Shown piece after piece: positions 26,273 through 33,931 of a stretch of 64,000 bases of DNA (the stretch's first letter is position 1; the number at the start of each line of letters is the position of its first letter). The stretch spans positions 1 to 64,000 of the forward strand of contig NZ_JAJITD010000016.1 in the NCBI RefSeq assembly GCF_020880815.1, given 5' to 3'. Made by a program: the position numbers and the translations under genes. The notes under the pieces were generated by a model that saw only the letters and a list, made by a program, of their open reading frames with translations, ran no database searches and was not told where the DNA came from. The DNA comes from Paraburkholderia sejongensis (GTDB lineage Bacteria; Pseudomonadota; Gammaproteobacteria; Burkholderiales; Burkholderiaceae).

Positions 26273-26287
26273 GACACAGTATGTGTC
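26273..26287. promoter_or_regulatory. Perfect dyad upstream of xoxF, candidate activator site
   Basis: GACACA-GTA-TGTGTC, a perfect 6-3-6 inverted repeat. The same arms recur in front of the sigma54 activator gene (17217-17231, 11 of 12 arm bases) and in weaker form before pqqA. It is 145 bp upstream of the xoxF -24/-12 motif, within the usual range for enhancer sites of sigma54 activators. Confidence 0.55.
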
Positions 26288-26431
26288 GCCTCCGGTGACG
26301 CAACCAGTTCAAGGTTGCCACATCGCGGCGCGTCGCGTGCGCCACACGAGCGGCGCAAATCGCCCGCTACGCGACGCACATCTGCCGTTGCCGCCCGCGC
26401 GAGCCGTTCGTGCGCAAGGCTCGCGAGATTC

Positions 26432-26447
26432 CGGCATGGAACCTGCA
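26432..26447 (+). promoter_or_regulatory. Candidate sigma54 promoter of xoxF
   Basis: CGGCAT-GGAAC-CTGCA with GG and GC exactly 10 nt apart; 8 of 11 consensus positions match TGGCAC-N5-TTGCA. The spacer GGAAC is identical to that in the fae motif. A transcript starting near 26458 would have a leader of about 130 nt to the xoxF ATG. Confidence 0.5.
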
Positions 26448-26588
26448 TCGGCCGTCCATGCGCCGCGAAGCCCGACATCGAATCGGGATAGCGCGTTAAT
26501 CGTTACCTGTACTCGAGAAGGCGCGAACGATGCGACGAGGTAGCGTGGGTCATTCGTGAGTTGAACGCAGGACAATTCTGGAGGAGAC

Positions 26589-28406
26589 ATGAACTTACGC
26601 ACTGTGGTTCTTGGGCTCGCGATCCTCGCATCCGCAGCCTTTAGTTCGTTCGCTGCGCAGGCCGATTCGCAGCTCGACACTATGATGAAGAACTCATCGA
26701 ACTGGGCCGCCCAGGCAGGCGACTACGCGAATCACCGCTACAGCCCGCTCAAGCAGATCAACGAGAACAACGTCGGCAAGCTGCAGGTCGCGTGGACGAT
26801 GTCCACGGGCGTGCTGCGCGGTCACGAAGGCTCGCCGCTCGTGATCGGCGACACGATGTATATCCATTCGCCGTTTCCGAACAAGGTCATCGCCGTCAAC
26901 CTGAAAGATCAGACCTTCCTGTGGCAGTACCAGCCGAAACAGGACGACCAGGTCGTCTCCGTGATGTGCTGCGACACCGTTAATCGCGGTCTCGCGTACG
27001 GCGACGGCAAGATCTTCCTGCAACAGGCCGACACCAAACTGGTCGCGCTGAACGCGAAGACCGGCGACGTGGTGTGGACCGCGCAGAACGGCAATCCGAA
27101 AGCGGGCGAAACCAACACCAACGCGCCGCACGTATTCGGCGACAAGGTGCTGACCGGCATTTCGGGCGGCGAATTCGGCGTTCGCGGCCGGCTGATCGCG
27201 TACGACATCAAGACCGGCAAACCGGTCTGGACCGCATACAGCACCGGCCCGGACAACGAGATGCTGCTCGATCCGCAAAAGACCATGACGTACGCGAACG
27301 GCCAGATGGTGCCGGTCGGCGCGGATTCGTCGCTGAAGTCGTGGAAGGGCGATCAGTGGAAGCTCGGCGGCGGCACCACATGGGGCTGGTATGCGTGGGA
27401 TCCGAAGCTCAATCTTGTCTACTACGGTACCGGCAATCCGGGCACATGGAATCCGACGCAACGTCCGGGCGACAACAAATGGTCGATGTCGATCTTCGCG
27501 CGCGACCTGAATACCGGCACGGCGCGCTGGGTCTACCAGATGACGCCGCACGACGAATGGGACTATGACGGCGTCAACGAAATGATCCTGTCGGACCTGA
27601 ACATCAACGGCAAGAAGGTGCCGGCGATCGTTCACTTCGACCGCAACGGCTTCGGCTATACGCTCAATCGTGAAACCGGCCAGCTGCTGGTCGCGCAGAA
27701 GTACGACCCGGCGGTGAACTGGGCCGATCGCGTCGATCTGCAAAGCGGTCTGCCGGTTCGCAACGCGGCGTATTCGACCCAGGCAGCCGGCTCGGATCAC
27801 AACGTGAAGGGCATCTGCCCGGCGGCGCTCGGCTCGAAGGATCAGCAACCGGCCGCGTTCGATCCGAACACCAGCGTGTTCCTCGTGCCGACCAACCACG
27901 TGTGTATGGACTACGAACCGTTCGATGTCGATTACGTGTCCGGCCAGCCGTATGTCGGCGCGACGCTGTCGATGTATCCGGGCCCGAACGAGAACAACGC
28001 GATGGGCAACTTCATCGCATGGGATGCGAGCAAGGGCAAGATCCTGTACTCGAAGCCGGAGAAGTTCTCGGTGTGGTCGGGCGTGCTCGCGACCGGCGGC
28101 GGCATCGCGTTCTACGGCACGCTCGAAGGCTACCTGAAGGCGGTTCGGATCAAGGACGGCAAGGAACTGTGGCGCTTCAAGACGCCGTCCGGAATCATCG
28201 GCAACGTCTTCACCTACGAGCACGACGGCAAGCAGTATGTCGGCGTCTACTCGGGCATCGGCGGCTGGGCCGGCATCGGCATGGCGGCCGGTCTCGAGAA
28301 GTCGACCGAAGGTCTCGGCGCGGTCGGCGGCTATCGCGAGCTGTCGAAGTACACCGCGCTCGGCGGCACGCTGTTCGTGTTCGCGATTCCTAACGAAAAG
28401 GGCTGA
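26589..28406 (+). CDS. xoxF: Lanthanide-dependent methanol dehydrogenase XoxF
   Basis: 605 aa periplasmic PQQ enzyme oxidising methanol to formaldehyde (or formate). A signal peptide ends after FAAQA. The eight-bladed propeller has the vicinal disulfide Cys127-Cys128 (VMCCDT) over PQQ. Metal and catalytic positions are Glu195, Asn283, Asp325 and the extra Asp327 in DEWDYDG. Asp327 is the residue that marks Ln-type XoxF and is alanine in Ca-type MxaF. Electrons pass to XoxG, encoded next. GGAGGAG precedes the ATG. No mxaF or mxaI is seen in the window. Confidence 0.97.
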   Translation: MNLRTVVLGLAILASAAFSSFAAQADSQLDTMMKNSSNWAAQAGDYANHRYSPLKQINENNVGKLQVAWTMSTGVLRGHEGSPLVIGDTMYIHSPFPNKVIAVNLKDQTFLWQYQPKQDDQVVSVMCCDTVNRGLAYGDGKIFLQQADTKLVALNAKTGDVVWTAQNGNPKAGETNTNAPHVFGDKVLTGISGGEFGVRGRLIAYDIKTGKPVWTAYSTGPDNEMLLDPQKTMTYANGQMVPVGADSSLKSWKGDQWKLGGGTTWGWYAWDPKLNLVYYGTGNPGTWNPTQRPGDNKWSMSIFARDLNTGTARWVYQMTPHDEWDYDGVNEMILSDLNINGKKVPAIVHFDRNGFGYTLNRETGQLLVAQKYDPAVNWADRVDLQSGLPVRNAAYSTQAAGSDHNVKGICPAALGSKDQQPAAFDPNTSVFLVPTNHVCMDYEPFDVDYVSGQPYVGATLSMYPGPNENNAMGNFIAWDASKGKILYSKPEKFSVWSGVLATGGGIAFYGTLEGYLKAVRIKDGKELWRFKTPSGIIGNVFTYEHDGKQYVGVYSGIGGWAGIGMAAGLEKSTEGLGAVGGYRELSKYTALGGTLFVFAIPNEKG

Positions 28407-28445
28407 TGCCAACGGCTCGCTGAACGGCTAGCCCGGAAACGGCGG

Positions 28446-28482
28446 GGCCGGTGCGTCCGCGCAGCAGGCGGACGCACCGGCC
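28446..28482 (+). other. Strong hairpin between xoxF and xoxG
   Basis: Perfect 15-bp arms GGCCGGTGCGTCCGC and GCGGACGCACCGGCC around a 7-nt loop, 40 nt after the xoxF stop. No T-run follows, so it is not a normal Rho-independent terminator. It is well placed to protect the xoxF mRNA 3' end or reduce read-through, giving XoxF in excess of XoxG. The right arm is tandemly duplicated just after. Confidence 0.7.
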
Positions 28483-28495
28483 GGACGCACCGGCC
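28470..28495 (+). repeat. 13-bp tandem duplication of the hairpin arm
   Basis: GGACGCACCGGCC occurs twice head to tail (28470-28482, 28483-28495). The first copy is part of the right arm of the xoxF-xoxG hairpin; the second offers an alternative 3' arm. Confidence 0.8.
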
Positions 28496-28649
28496 GGCCC
28501 GGCCGCTGGCCGGATGGGCGACGCATTCATTACCCGATACCCCCGCAACAGCTCACAGACGACGCCTTACCCCATTCGCGCGCGCAGCCAGACGCTCCCG
28601 CAGCGTAGCGACGCGCGGTTTCATATTGAAGGACGAAGGAGACATGTGC

Positions 28650-29069
28650 ATGAAAGGCCGATCAATCCTGTTGCTCGCGGCATTGCCCGCGGCGCTCTTT
28701 CTGTTGCCGGTGGTCTACGCGCAGAACAATCCCTCGGTTGCGCAGGTCGCGTTCAAGGTGGTCGACGGCAACAAGGTCGACAGCAATACGCTGCAGGGAT
28801 GGAAGACCTGGCGGGCGCTCGCTTGCGAGCGCTGCCACGGCGCGCAGCAACAGGGGATGGTCGGACCGTCGCTGATCGACGCGTTCAAGACGCTCGACAA
28901 GGAAGAGTTCCATCGCACGGTATTCGGCGGACGGGTCGCCAAGGGCATGCCCGATTTCAGCTCGAGCCAGATGATGCAGAAGAACTGGGAAAACCTCTAC
29001 GCGTATCTGAAAGGCCGCTCGGACGGGCAGATCAAGCCGGGCGACCTGCACGCGATCGACTCGCAATAA
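28650..29069 (+). CDS. xoxG: Cytochrome c XoxG (electron acceptor of XoxF)
   Basis: 139 aa. A signal peptide (KGRSILLLAALPAALFLLPV, cut before YAQ) is followed by a class I cytochrome c domain with one haem site, CERCH, near residue 61. Axial methionine candidates include MPDFSSSQMM. The ATG at 28650 lies 8 nt after AAGGAG; an ATG at 28644 is only 2 nt away and less likely. It sits between xoxF and xoxJ, the usual order. Confidence 0.9.
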   Translation: MKGRSILLLAALPAALFLLPVVYAQNNPSVAQVAFKVVDGNKVDSNTLQGWKTWRALACERCHGAQQQGMVGPSLIDAFKTLDKEEFHRTVFGGRVAKGMPDFSSSQMMQKNWENLYAYLKGRSDGQIKPGDLHAIDSQ

Positions 29070-29120
29070 CACCGCTATCGCCGCTATCGGCACTATTGCC
29101 ACTCCCCCCGGAGGCTCACG

Positions 29121-30032
29121 ATGCATGATAAGAGAAGCATGTCCGTGCATGTCACCGTCGTCGCGGCCGCGCTGTTCTGCGCGGCGCTCGCGAGTGCCGC
29201 GGTCCGGGCCGACGGCCCCGCGCTGCCGAACAACGACGGCGCCGACGGTGTGCTCAGAGTGTGCGCGGACCCGAACAACATGCCGTTGTCGAACGACAAG
29301 GGCGAGGGCTACGAGAACCGGATCGCCGCGCAGATGGCCAGCGACTTCGGCTACAAGCTCGAATACACGTACTTCCCGCAACGGATGGGCTTCGTGCGCC
29401 ATACGTTGCGCGAGAAGGAGCAGGGCAGCGACCGCTACCGCTGCGACCTGATCATCGGCGTGCCGAAGGGTTACGACCTGACCTCGACGACCCAGCCGTA
29501 TCTGCACTCCACTTACGCGATGGTGGTGCCGAACAAACCCGAGTTCGCCAGCATCAGGACGCCTGACGATCTGTTGAAGCTGCCGCCGGAACAACTGGGC
29601 AAGCTGCGCTTCGGAATCTTTTCGCAGACGCCAGCGGTGGACTGGTTGCTCGCCCACAACCTGATCGATCAGGCGGTGTCGTACCGGGTGCAAAGCGGCG
29701 ATCCGGGCGAGTACCCCGGGCAGATGATCGAACACGATCTGAGCGCGGGCAACGTCGACGTGGTGTTCCTGTGGGGGCCGATTGCCGGCTACTTCGCAAA
29801 GCGCGCCGGCGATTCGGTGCGGCTGGTGCCGTTCGCGCCGCAACCGGGCATCCGCTTCGACTACACGATCTCGATGGGCGTGCGCTACGGCGAAAAAGAC
29901 TGGAAGGACAAGGTGGATCAATGGATCGGCGCGAATCACGACAAGATCGACAGCATCCTCGCGACCTACCAGGTGCCGATGCTCAAGCCGATCGACGCGC
30001 CGGCGCCCGGTTCCGGCGCCGCGTCGCAATGA
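29121..30032 (+). CDS. xoxJ: Periplasmic binding-like protein XoxJ
   Basis: 303 aa with a signal peptide ending near VRADG. The mature part is a type 2 periplasmic-binding fold of the quinoprotein-dehydrogenase-associated family (LRVCADPNNMPLSNDKGEGYENRIA is its usual opening, cut here in two: LRVCADPNNMPLSND and KGEGYENRIA). XoxJ is thought to help activate XoxF. GGAGG precedes the ATG. The stop overlaps the next gene (ATGA). Confidence 0.92.
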   Translation: MHDKRSMSVHVTVVAAALFCAALASAAVRADGPALPNNDGADGVLRVCADPNNMPLSNDKGEGYENRIAAQMASDFGYKLEYTYFPQRMGFVRHTLREKEQGSDRYRCDLIIGVPKGYDLTSTTQPYLHSTYAMVVPNKPEFASIRTPDDLLKLPPEQLGKLRFGIFSQTPAVDWLLAHNLIDQAVSYRVQSGDPGEYPGQMIEHDLSAGNVDVVFLWGPIAGYFAKRAGDSVRLVPFAPQPGIRFDYTISMGVRYGEKDWKDKVDQWIGANHDKIDSILATYQVPMLKPIDAPAPGSGAASQ

Positions 30033-30790
30033 CGGCGGCGCGACGCGCGTGGCCGCGCGCGGCTGTTGCCGCCTTGACCTCGACACTGTGGGTGCTGTGC
30101 GCGTTGCCGGGCGCGGCGCGCGCGGCGAGCGAGCCCGGCACCGGCGACATCACGCCGGCCGAGCGGCTGATCTTTCTGACCGATCACCTGCATGGGGTCG
30201 CCGCGCAAACCGAACTGGACTACGCGTTTGTCGATTCCGCGCAGCCGTCGCACGCCGCCGATGTCGTCAAGGTGCTGGTGGTGAGCCCGGACAACGCGAA
30301 GGGCGACGCGCAGGTGTCGGACCATGGCGGCAACGTGAACCTGCCGATCGGCGGGCTGCAGTGCAATCCGGCGATCATCTATTTTCTCGAGCACGACATC
30401 GCGGAGATGCAGGGCGCGACCGGCGGGCAGCGCCGCTATTTCCAGCAGCGTTTGCGTCTGGCGCTCGCCGCCGGGCCGAAGATCGAGAACGCGCCGGGCC
30501 AGTTCGGCGGCAAGCAGGTCAATACGCGGCGAATCGTCGTGCAACCGTATCTGCACGATCCGAACGCGGCGCGCTTCGAGCAGTTGACGGGCAAGCGCTA
30601 CACGTTCGTGCTCGCCGACGACGTGCCCGGCCAGATCGTGCAGATTCGCACCGACGTGCCGGGGCCGAACAACGATTTCGCGCATCCGGCCCATAGCGAG
30701 ACGCTGAGTTTCCAGTCCGCGTTGCGCAAGCTGCCGTCCGACAGGATGCCGGCGAAGCCGGCGGCGAACGCGCCGCGGGCGAGCCGTTGA
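30029..30790 (+). CDS. Secreted protein of unknown function, fourth gene of the xox operon
   Basis: 253 aa starting at an ATG that overlaps the xoxJ stop by 4 bp. A signal peptide runs to AARAASE. The mature part is soluble with only one cysteine (GLQCNPAIIYFLEHDIAEM region). No known domain is recognised. Translational coupling to xoxJ says it belongs to XoxF function, perhaps maturation or stability, which is inference only. Confidence 0.75.
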   Translation: MTAARRAWPRAAVAALTSTLWVLCALPGAARAASEPGTGDITPAERLIFLTDHLHGVAAQTELDYAFVDSAQPSHAADVVKVLVVSPDNAKGDAQVSDHGGNVNLPIGGLQCNPAIIYFLEHDIAEMQGATGGQRRYFQQRLRLALAAGPKIENAPGQFGGKQVNTRRIVVQPYLHDPNAARFEQLTGKRYTFVLADDVPGQIVQIRTDVPGPNNDFAHPAHSETLSFQSALRKLPSDRMPAKPAANAPRASR

Positions 30791-30822
30791 GCACACCGTT
30801 TCCCTTCGCATGGAGCGCATGC

Positions 30823-30948
30823 ATGTTGATCGACACCAGCGACTACACGCCGAAACTTCTCGAAGCGCTCGGCCAGCTCGGCGCGGCCGCGCCGGCCACG
30901 CTGGCGGGCTCCAAGGCGCTCGACGCGTTCGGTCGGCAAAGCGGCTAG
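30823..30948 (+). CDS. 41-aa ORF, possible 5' remnant of a carboxymuconolactone-decarboxylase-like gene
   Basis: The ATG at 30823 has a GGAG about 9 nt upstream. The product reads MLIDTSDYTPKLLEALGQL then an Ala-rich stretch and SKALDAFGRQSG. The pattern 'TPKLLEALG....A..G.KALD' resembles the N-terminus of AhpD/CMD-type proteins, but the cysteine core is missing because the frame stops. It may be a remnant or a genuine small protein. It lies between the xox operon and cbbR. Confidence 0.4.
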   Translation: MLIDTSDYTPKLLEALGQLGAAAPATLAGSKALDAFGRQSG

Positions 30949-30953
30949 TCCCG

Positions 30954-31958
30954 ATGCAAAGCGCGCGTGCGGCGGCGAGCCGGATCAAGCTGAATTTCGT
31001 CCGCACGCTGACGCTGCGGCAGTTGCAGATCTTCGTGGTCGCGAGCCGTTATACGAGTTTCGCGCGCGCGGCCGAAGAACTGCATCTGACGCAGCCGGCG
31101 GTCTCGATGCAGATTCATCAGCTCGAAGACGCGGTGGGCCTGCGGCTGTTCGAGCGCGTCGCGCGCAAGCTCACGCTGACCGAAGCGGGCGAGGTGCTGA
31201 CCCATCACGCGAGCCGCATTCTCGGCGAGATCAAGGACGCCGAGGACGCGATGATGTCGCTGAAGCAGGCGGACAGCGGCTCGATCAACGTCGGGATCGT
31301 CAGTTCCGCGACTTATTTCGCGCCGAAGCTGCTGGCGATGTATTCGCATCTTTACCCGAAGGTCGATATTCATTTCTCGGTCGGCAATCGCGACGCGCTG
31401 CTGCGGCTGTTGCAGGACAACGCGATCGATCTGGCGATCATGGGCCGCCCGCCGCCGGAACTCGACACGACCGCCGAGCCGCTGGCGAGCCATCCGCAGG
31501 TGCTGATCGCGCCGTTGAATCACCCGTTGCGCGGTGCACGCCGCTTCGATCTGCAGGAGCTGCGCGGCGACACGTTTCTGTTGCGCGAACCGGGCTCGGG
31601 CACGCGCATCGCCGCCGAGGCGATGTTTCGCCAGCATCTGTTCACGCCCGCGAAAACCGTCACGCTCGGCAGCAACGAGACGATCAAGCAGGCGGTGATG
31701 GCGGGGATGGGCGTGAGTCTGATTTCGCTGCATACGTTGCTGCTCGAATTGCGCACCGGCGAGATCGCGGTGCTCGACGTGAACGGCACGCCGATCGAGC
31801 GTACGTGGCAGATCGTGCATCTGCGCTCGAAGCAGTTGTCGCCGACCAGCATGATGTTCCGGCAGTTTCTGCTCGATCACGCGGCGCTGCATCTGGAGCA
31901 GGAATATGCGGCGTTTACCGGTGGTTTCGCGAAGGCGCCGGTCGACGCGCAGCGGTAG
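30954..31958 (+). CDS. cbbR: LysR-type regulator CbbR
   Basis: 334 aa. An N-terminal winged helix-turn-helix (LTLRQLQIFVVASRYTSFARAAEELHLTQPAVSMQIHQLE region) is followed by the effector domain. LRLLQDNAIDLAIMGRPP, FLLREPGSGTR and TLGSNETIKQAVMAGMGVSL are hallmark CbbR segments close to the Ralstonia protein as I recall it. It activates cbb operons in response to metabolites such as PEP. Unusually it is not divergent from cbbL but 25 kb away, between xox and mxa genes. Confidence 0.88.
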   Translation: MQSARAAASRIKLNFVRTLTLRQLQIFVVASRYTSFARAAEELHLTQPAVSMQIHQLEDAVGLRLFERVARKLTLTEAGEVLTHHASRILGEIKDAEDAMMSLKQADSGSINVGIVSSATYFAPKLLAMYSHLYPKVDIHFSVGNRDALLRLLQDNAIDLAIMGRPPPELDTTAEPLASHPQVLIAPLNHPLRGARRFDLQELRGDTFLLREPGSGTRIAAEAMFRQHLFTPAKTVTLGSNETIKQAVMAGMGVSLISLHTLLLELRTGEIAVLDVNGTPIERTWQIVHLRSKQLSPTSMMFRQFLLDHAALHLEQEYAAFTGGFAKAPVDAQR

Positions 31959-32022
31959 CCCGAGGTTCAGGCGGGTTTGGTTCCAGTTTCAACGCCCACT
32001 ACCGGCGAAGGGGAGCGCAACG

Positions 32023-33045
32023 ATGGTTTCCGCCGAACAGCTTCAGGACTGGCGTGCTCACGCCGAGCAGATCGAATCCGAAGTCGCGCGGGTCGTGGTC
32101 GGTCAGCAGCACACGCTGCGGCTCATCAACGTCGCGCTGTTCGCGCGCGGTCACGTGCTGCTCGAAGGCGGCGTCGGGGTCGGCAAGACCACCGTGCTGC
32201 GCGCGTTCGCGCGGGTGGTCGGCGGCGACTTCGAGCGCGTCGAAGGCACGATCGATCTGATGCCGGGCGACCTCGTCTATCACACCTATGTCGACGTCGA
32301 CGGCAAGCCGCGCATCGAGCCCGGTCCGCTGCTGCGCCACGGCGAGCAACTGACCACGTTCTTCTTCAACGAGATCAATCGCGCCCGCCCGCAGGTGCAG
32401 TCGCTGCTGTTGCGCGCGATGGCCGAGCGCTCGGTATGGGCGTTCGGCCGCGAGCACCGCTTTCCGCATATGACCGTGTTCGCCGACCGCAACAAGGTCG
32501 AGAAGGAAGAGACCTTCGAGCTGGCGTCGGCGGCGCGCGACCGCTTCCTGTTCGAGCTGAACATGCCGACCCCGGAGGAAGCCGACGCGCGCCGCGCGCT
32601 GGTGTTCGACACGCGCTTTCACGACGTCGATGCTCTGCTCGCGCAGCTGACGCCGTCGATCGTGCCGTGGGAGCAACTGAACCGGATCGGCGCGGCGATC
32701 CAGCAGGGCGTGCACGCGAGCGAGACGATCGAGCGCTACGTGCTCGACATCTGGCAGGCGACCGAAACGCCGGCGCGCTTCGGCATCGCGCTCGACGGTG
32801 TCGATATGGAGCAATTGATTCTCGCCGGTGCGAGTCCGCGCGGGATGAGCGCGCTGCTGCGGGCCGCGCGGGTGGTCGCGTGGCTCGCGGGCAGAACCCA
32901 TCTGCTGCCCGAGGACATTCACGAAGTGCTGCTGCCGGCGCTCGGTCACCGGGTGTTCTTCACGCCGATCTACGAGCTGCGCCGTCATGAGCTGGCTGAA
33001 GCGCTGATCGCGCGGATCAAGGCCACGATCGCGGTGCCGCGCTGA
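32023..33045 (+). CDS. mxaR: MoxR-type AAA+ ATPase
   Basis: 340 aa. Walker A GGVGVGKTT (residues 49-57), a Walker B-type FFFNEINRARPQVQ, and a C-terminal lid with HLLPEDIHEVLLPALGHRV. MoxR proteins pair with von Willebrand A proteins to insert metal or cofactor; MxaR acts in calcium and PQQ loading of methanol dehydrogenase. It is the first gene of a set whose order R-S-A-C-K-L equals that of classical mxa clusters. Confidence 0.88.
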   Translation: MVSAEQLQDWRAHAEQIESEVARVVVGQQHTLRLINVALFARGHVLLEGGVGVGKTTVLRAFARVVGGDFERVEGTIDLMPGDLVYHTYVDVDGKPRIEPGPLLRHGEQLTTFFFNEINRARPQVQSLLLRAMAERSVWAFGREHRFPHMTVFADRNKVEKEETFELASAARDRFLFELNMPTPEEADARRALVFDTRFHDVDALLAQLTPSIVPWEQLNRIGAAIQQGVHASETIERYVLDIWQATETPARFGIALDGVDMEQLILAGASPRGMSALLRAARVVAWLAGRTHLLPEDIHEVLLPALGHRVFFTPIYELRRHELAEALIARIKATIAVPR

Positions 33046-33067
33046 ACGTCTGGATAACTGAACGATC

Positions 33068-33931
33068 ATGAACGGCACTGCCGAATTCCACTACCGTCTG
33101 CCGATGCGCGCGGCCGGCGCGCGGCCCGGTTCGCACCCCGGCGCGAGCTTCGGCTCGGGCCAGCAGTTCGCGATGCACGGCCGCCTGTTCGACTACCCCG
33201 ATCCGCGCCGCCTCGATCTGCGCGCGAGCTTGCGCGCGGCGCGCTCCGAGTGGCTGGTGCGTGTGCATCTGCAACGGGTCGCGGTGCAGGTGGTCGCGAT
33301 CGTCGACGTGTCGGCGTCGATGCAGTTCGGCCGGCGCCGCGCGAAGCTGCAAGTGGCCGCGGATTTTGTCGAAGCGCTCGGCCATAGCGCGTTTCGGGTC
33401 GGCGACCGGCTCGGCATGATGGCCTTCGACACGCGCGAGCGCGACGACCTGTTCATGCCGCCGCGCACCGGCCGGGGCACCGGCCATCTGCTCGCGACGA
33501 TGCTGCGCGATTGCGCCAGCCGCCCGGCCGGCAGCGGCGCGGTGGAAGGCTTGCGGCGCTGCGGGGTGCGGCTCGCCGGCCGCCAGGCGCTGGTGTTCGT
33601 CGTCTCCGATTTTCATTGGCCGCTCGCGCAACTGGCGCCGGTGCTCGACATGCTGGTGCATGCGTGCGTGGTGCCGGTCGTCGTGTGGGACGAAGCGGAG
33701 ACCGCGCCGCCGCGCCGCGCGCAACTGCTGGCGGTCAACGATGCCGAGTCCGGCGAGGAACGCCGCGTGTGGCTGAGCCGCGCGATGCGCGAGCGCTGGC
33801 GCGACGGCGTCGCGAAGCGGCGCGACGAACTCGCCGCGCTGTTCGGCGCGCGCGGGATGCGGCCGTTCTATCTGGAAGGCGAGTTCGATCCGGAAGCGAT
33901 GTCGCGGTACTTCCTGGAGATGACGGTATGA
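33068..33931 (+). CDS. mxaS: MxaS-like DUF58 protein
   Basis: 287 aa. DUF58 with a vWA-like MIDAS motif: DVSASMQFG near residue 79. No membrane segment is seen. In mxa clusters MxaS follows MxaR and is needed for an active methanol dehydrogenase. It is 22 bp after mxaR; the stop overlaps the mxaA start (ATGA). Confidence 0.8.
   Translation: MNGTAEFHYRLPMRAAGARPGSHPGASFGSGQQFAMHGRLFDYPDPRRLDLRASLRAARSEWLVRVHLQRVAVQVVAIVDVSASMQFGRRRAKLQVAADFVEALGHSAFRVGDRLGMMAFDTRERDDLFMPPRTGRGTGHLLATMLRDCASRPAGSGAVEGLRRCGVRLAGRQALVFVVSDFHWPLAQLAPVLDMLVHACVVPVVVWDEAETAPPRRAQLLAVNDAESGEERRVWLSRAMRERWRDGVAKRRDELAALFGARGMRPFYLEGEFDPEAMSRYFLEMTV

Larger units (their letters stand above)
26161..26588. promoter_or_regulatory. 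Divergent pcd / xoxF control region
   Basis: No gene in 428 bp. It holds a perfect GACACA-N3-TGTGTC dyad (26273-26287) and, 145 bp further on, a sigma54-like motif (26432-26447) pointing at xoxF. A second weaker -24/-12 match at 26519-26534 is close to the start codon and less likely. The layout (activator site, DNA loop, promoter) is that of a sigma54-dependent gene. Confidence 0.55.

Noticed and set aside
26519..26534. Second -24/-12 match (AGGCGC-GAACG-ATGCG) upstream of xoxF
   Set aside because: Weaker than the match at 26432 (7 of 11 positions) and without the shared GGAAC core; likely chance in GC-rich DNA.
26694..28412. A 572-codon open frame antisense to xoxF
   Set aside because: Shadow frame with no recognisable domain; the plus strand is clearly xoxF with all catalytic residues.
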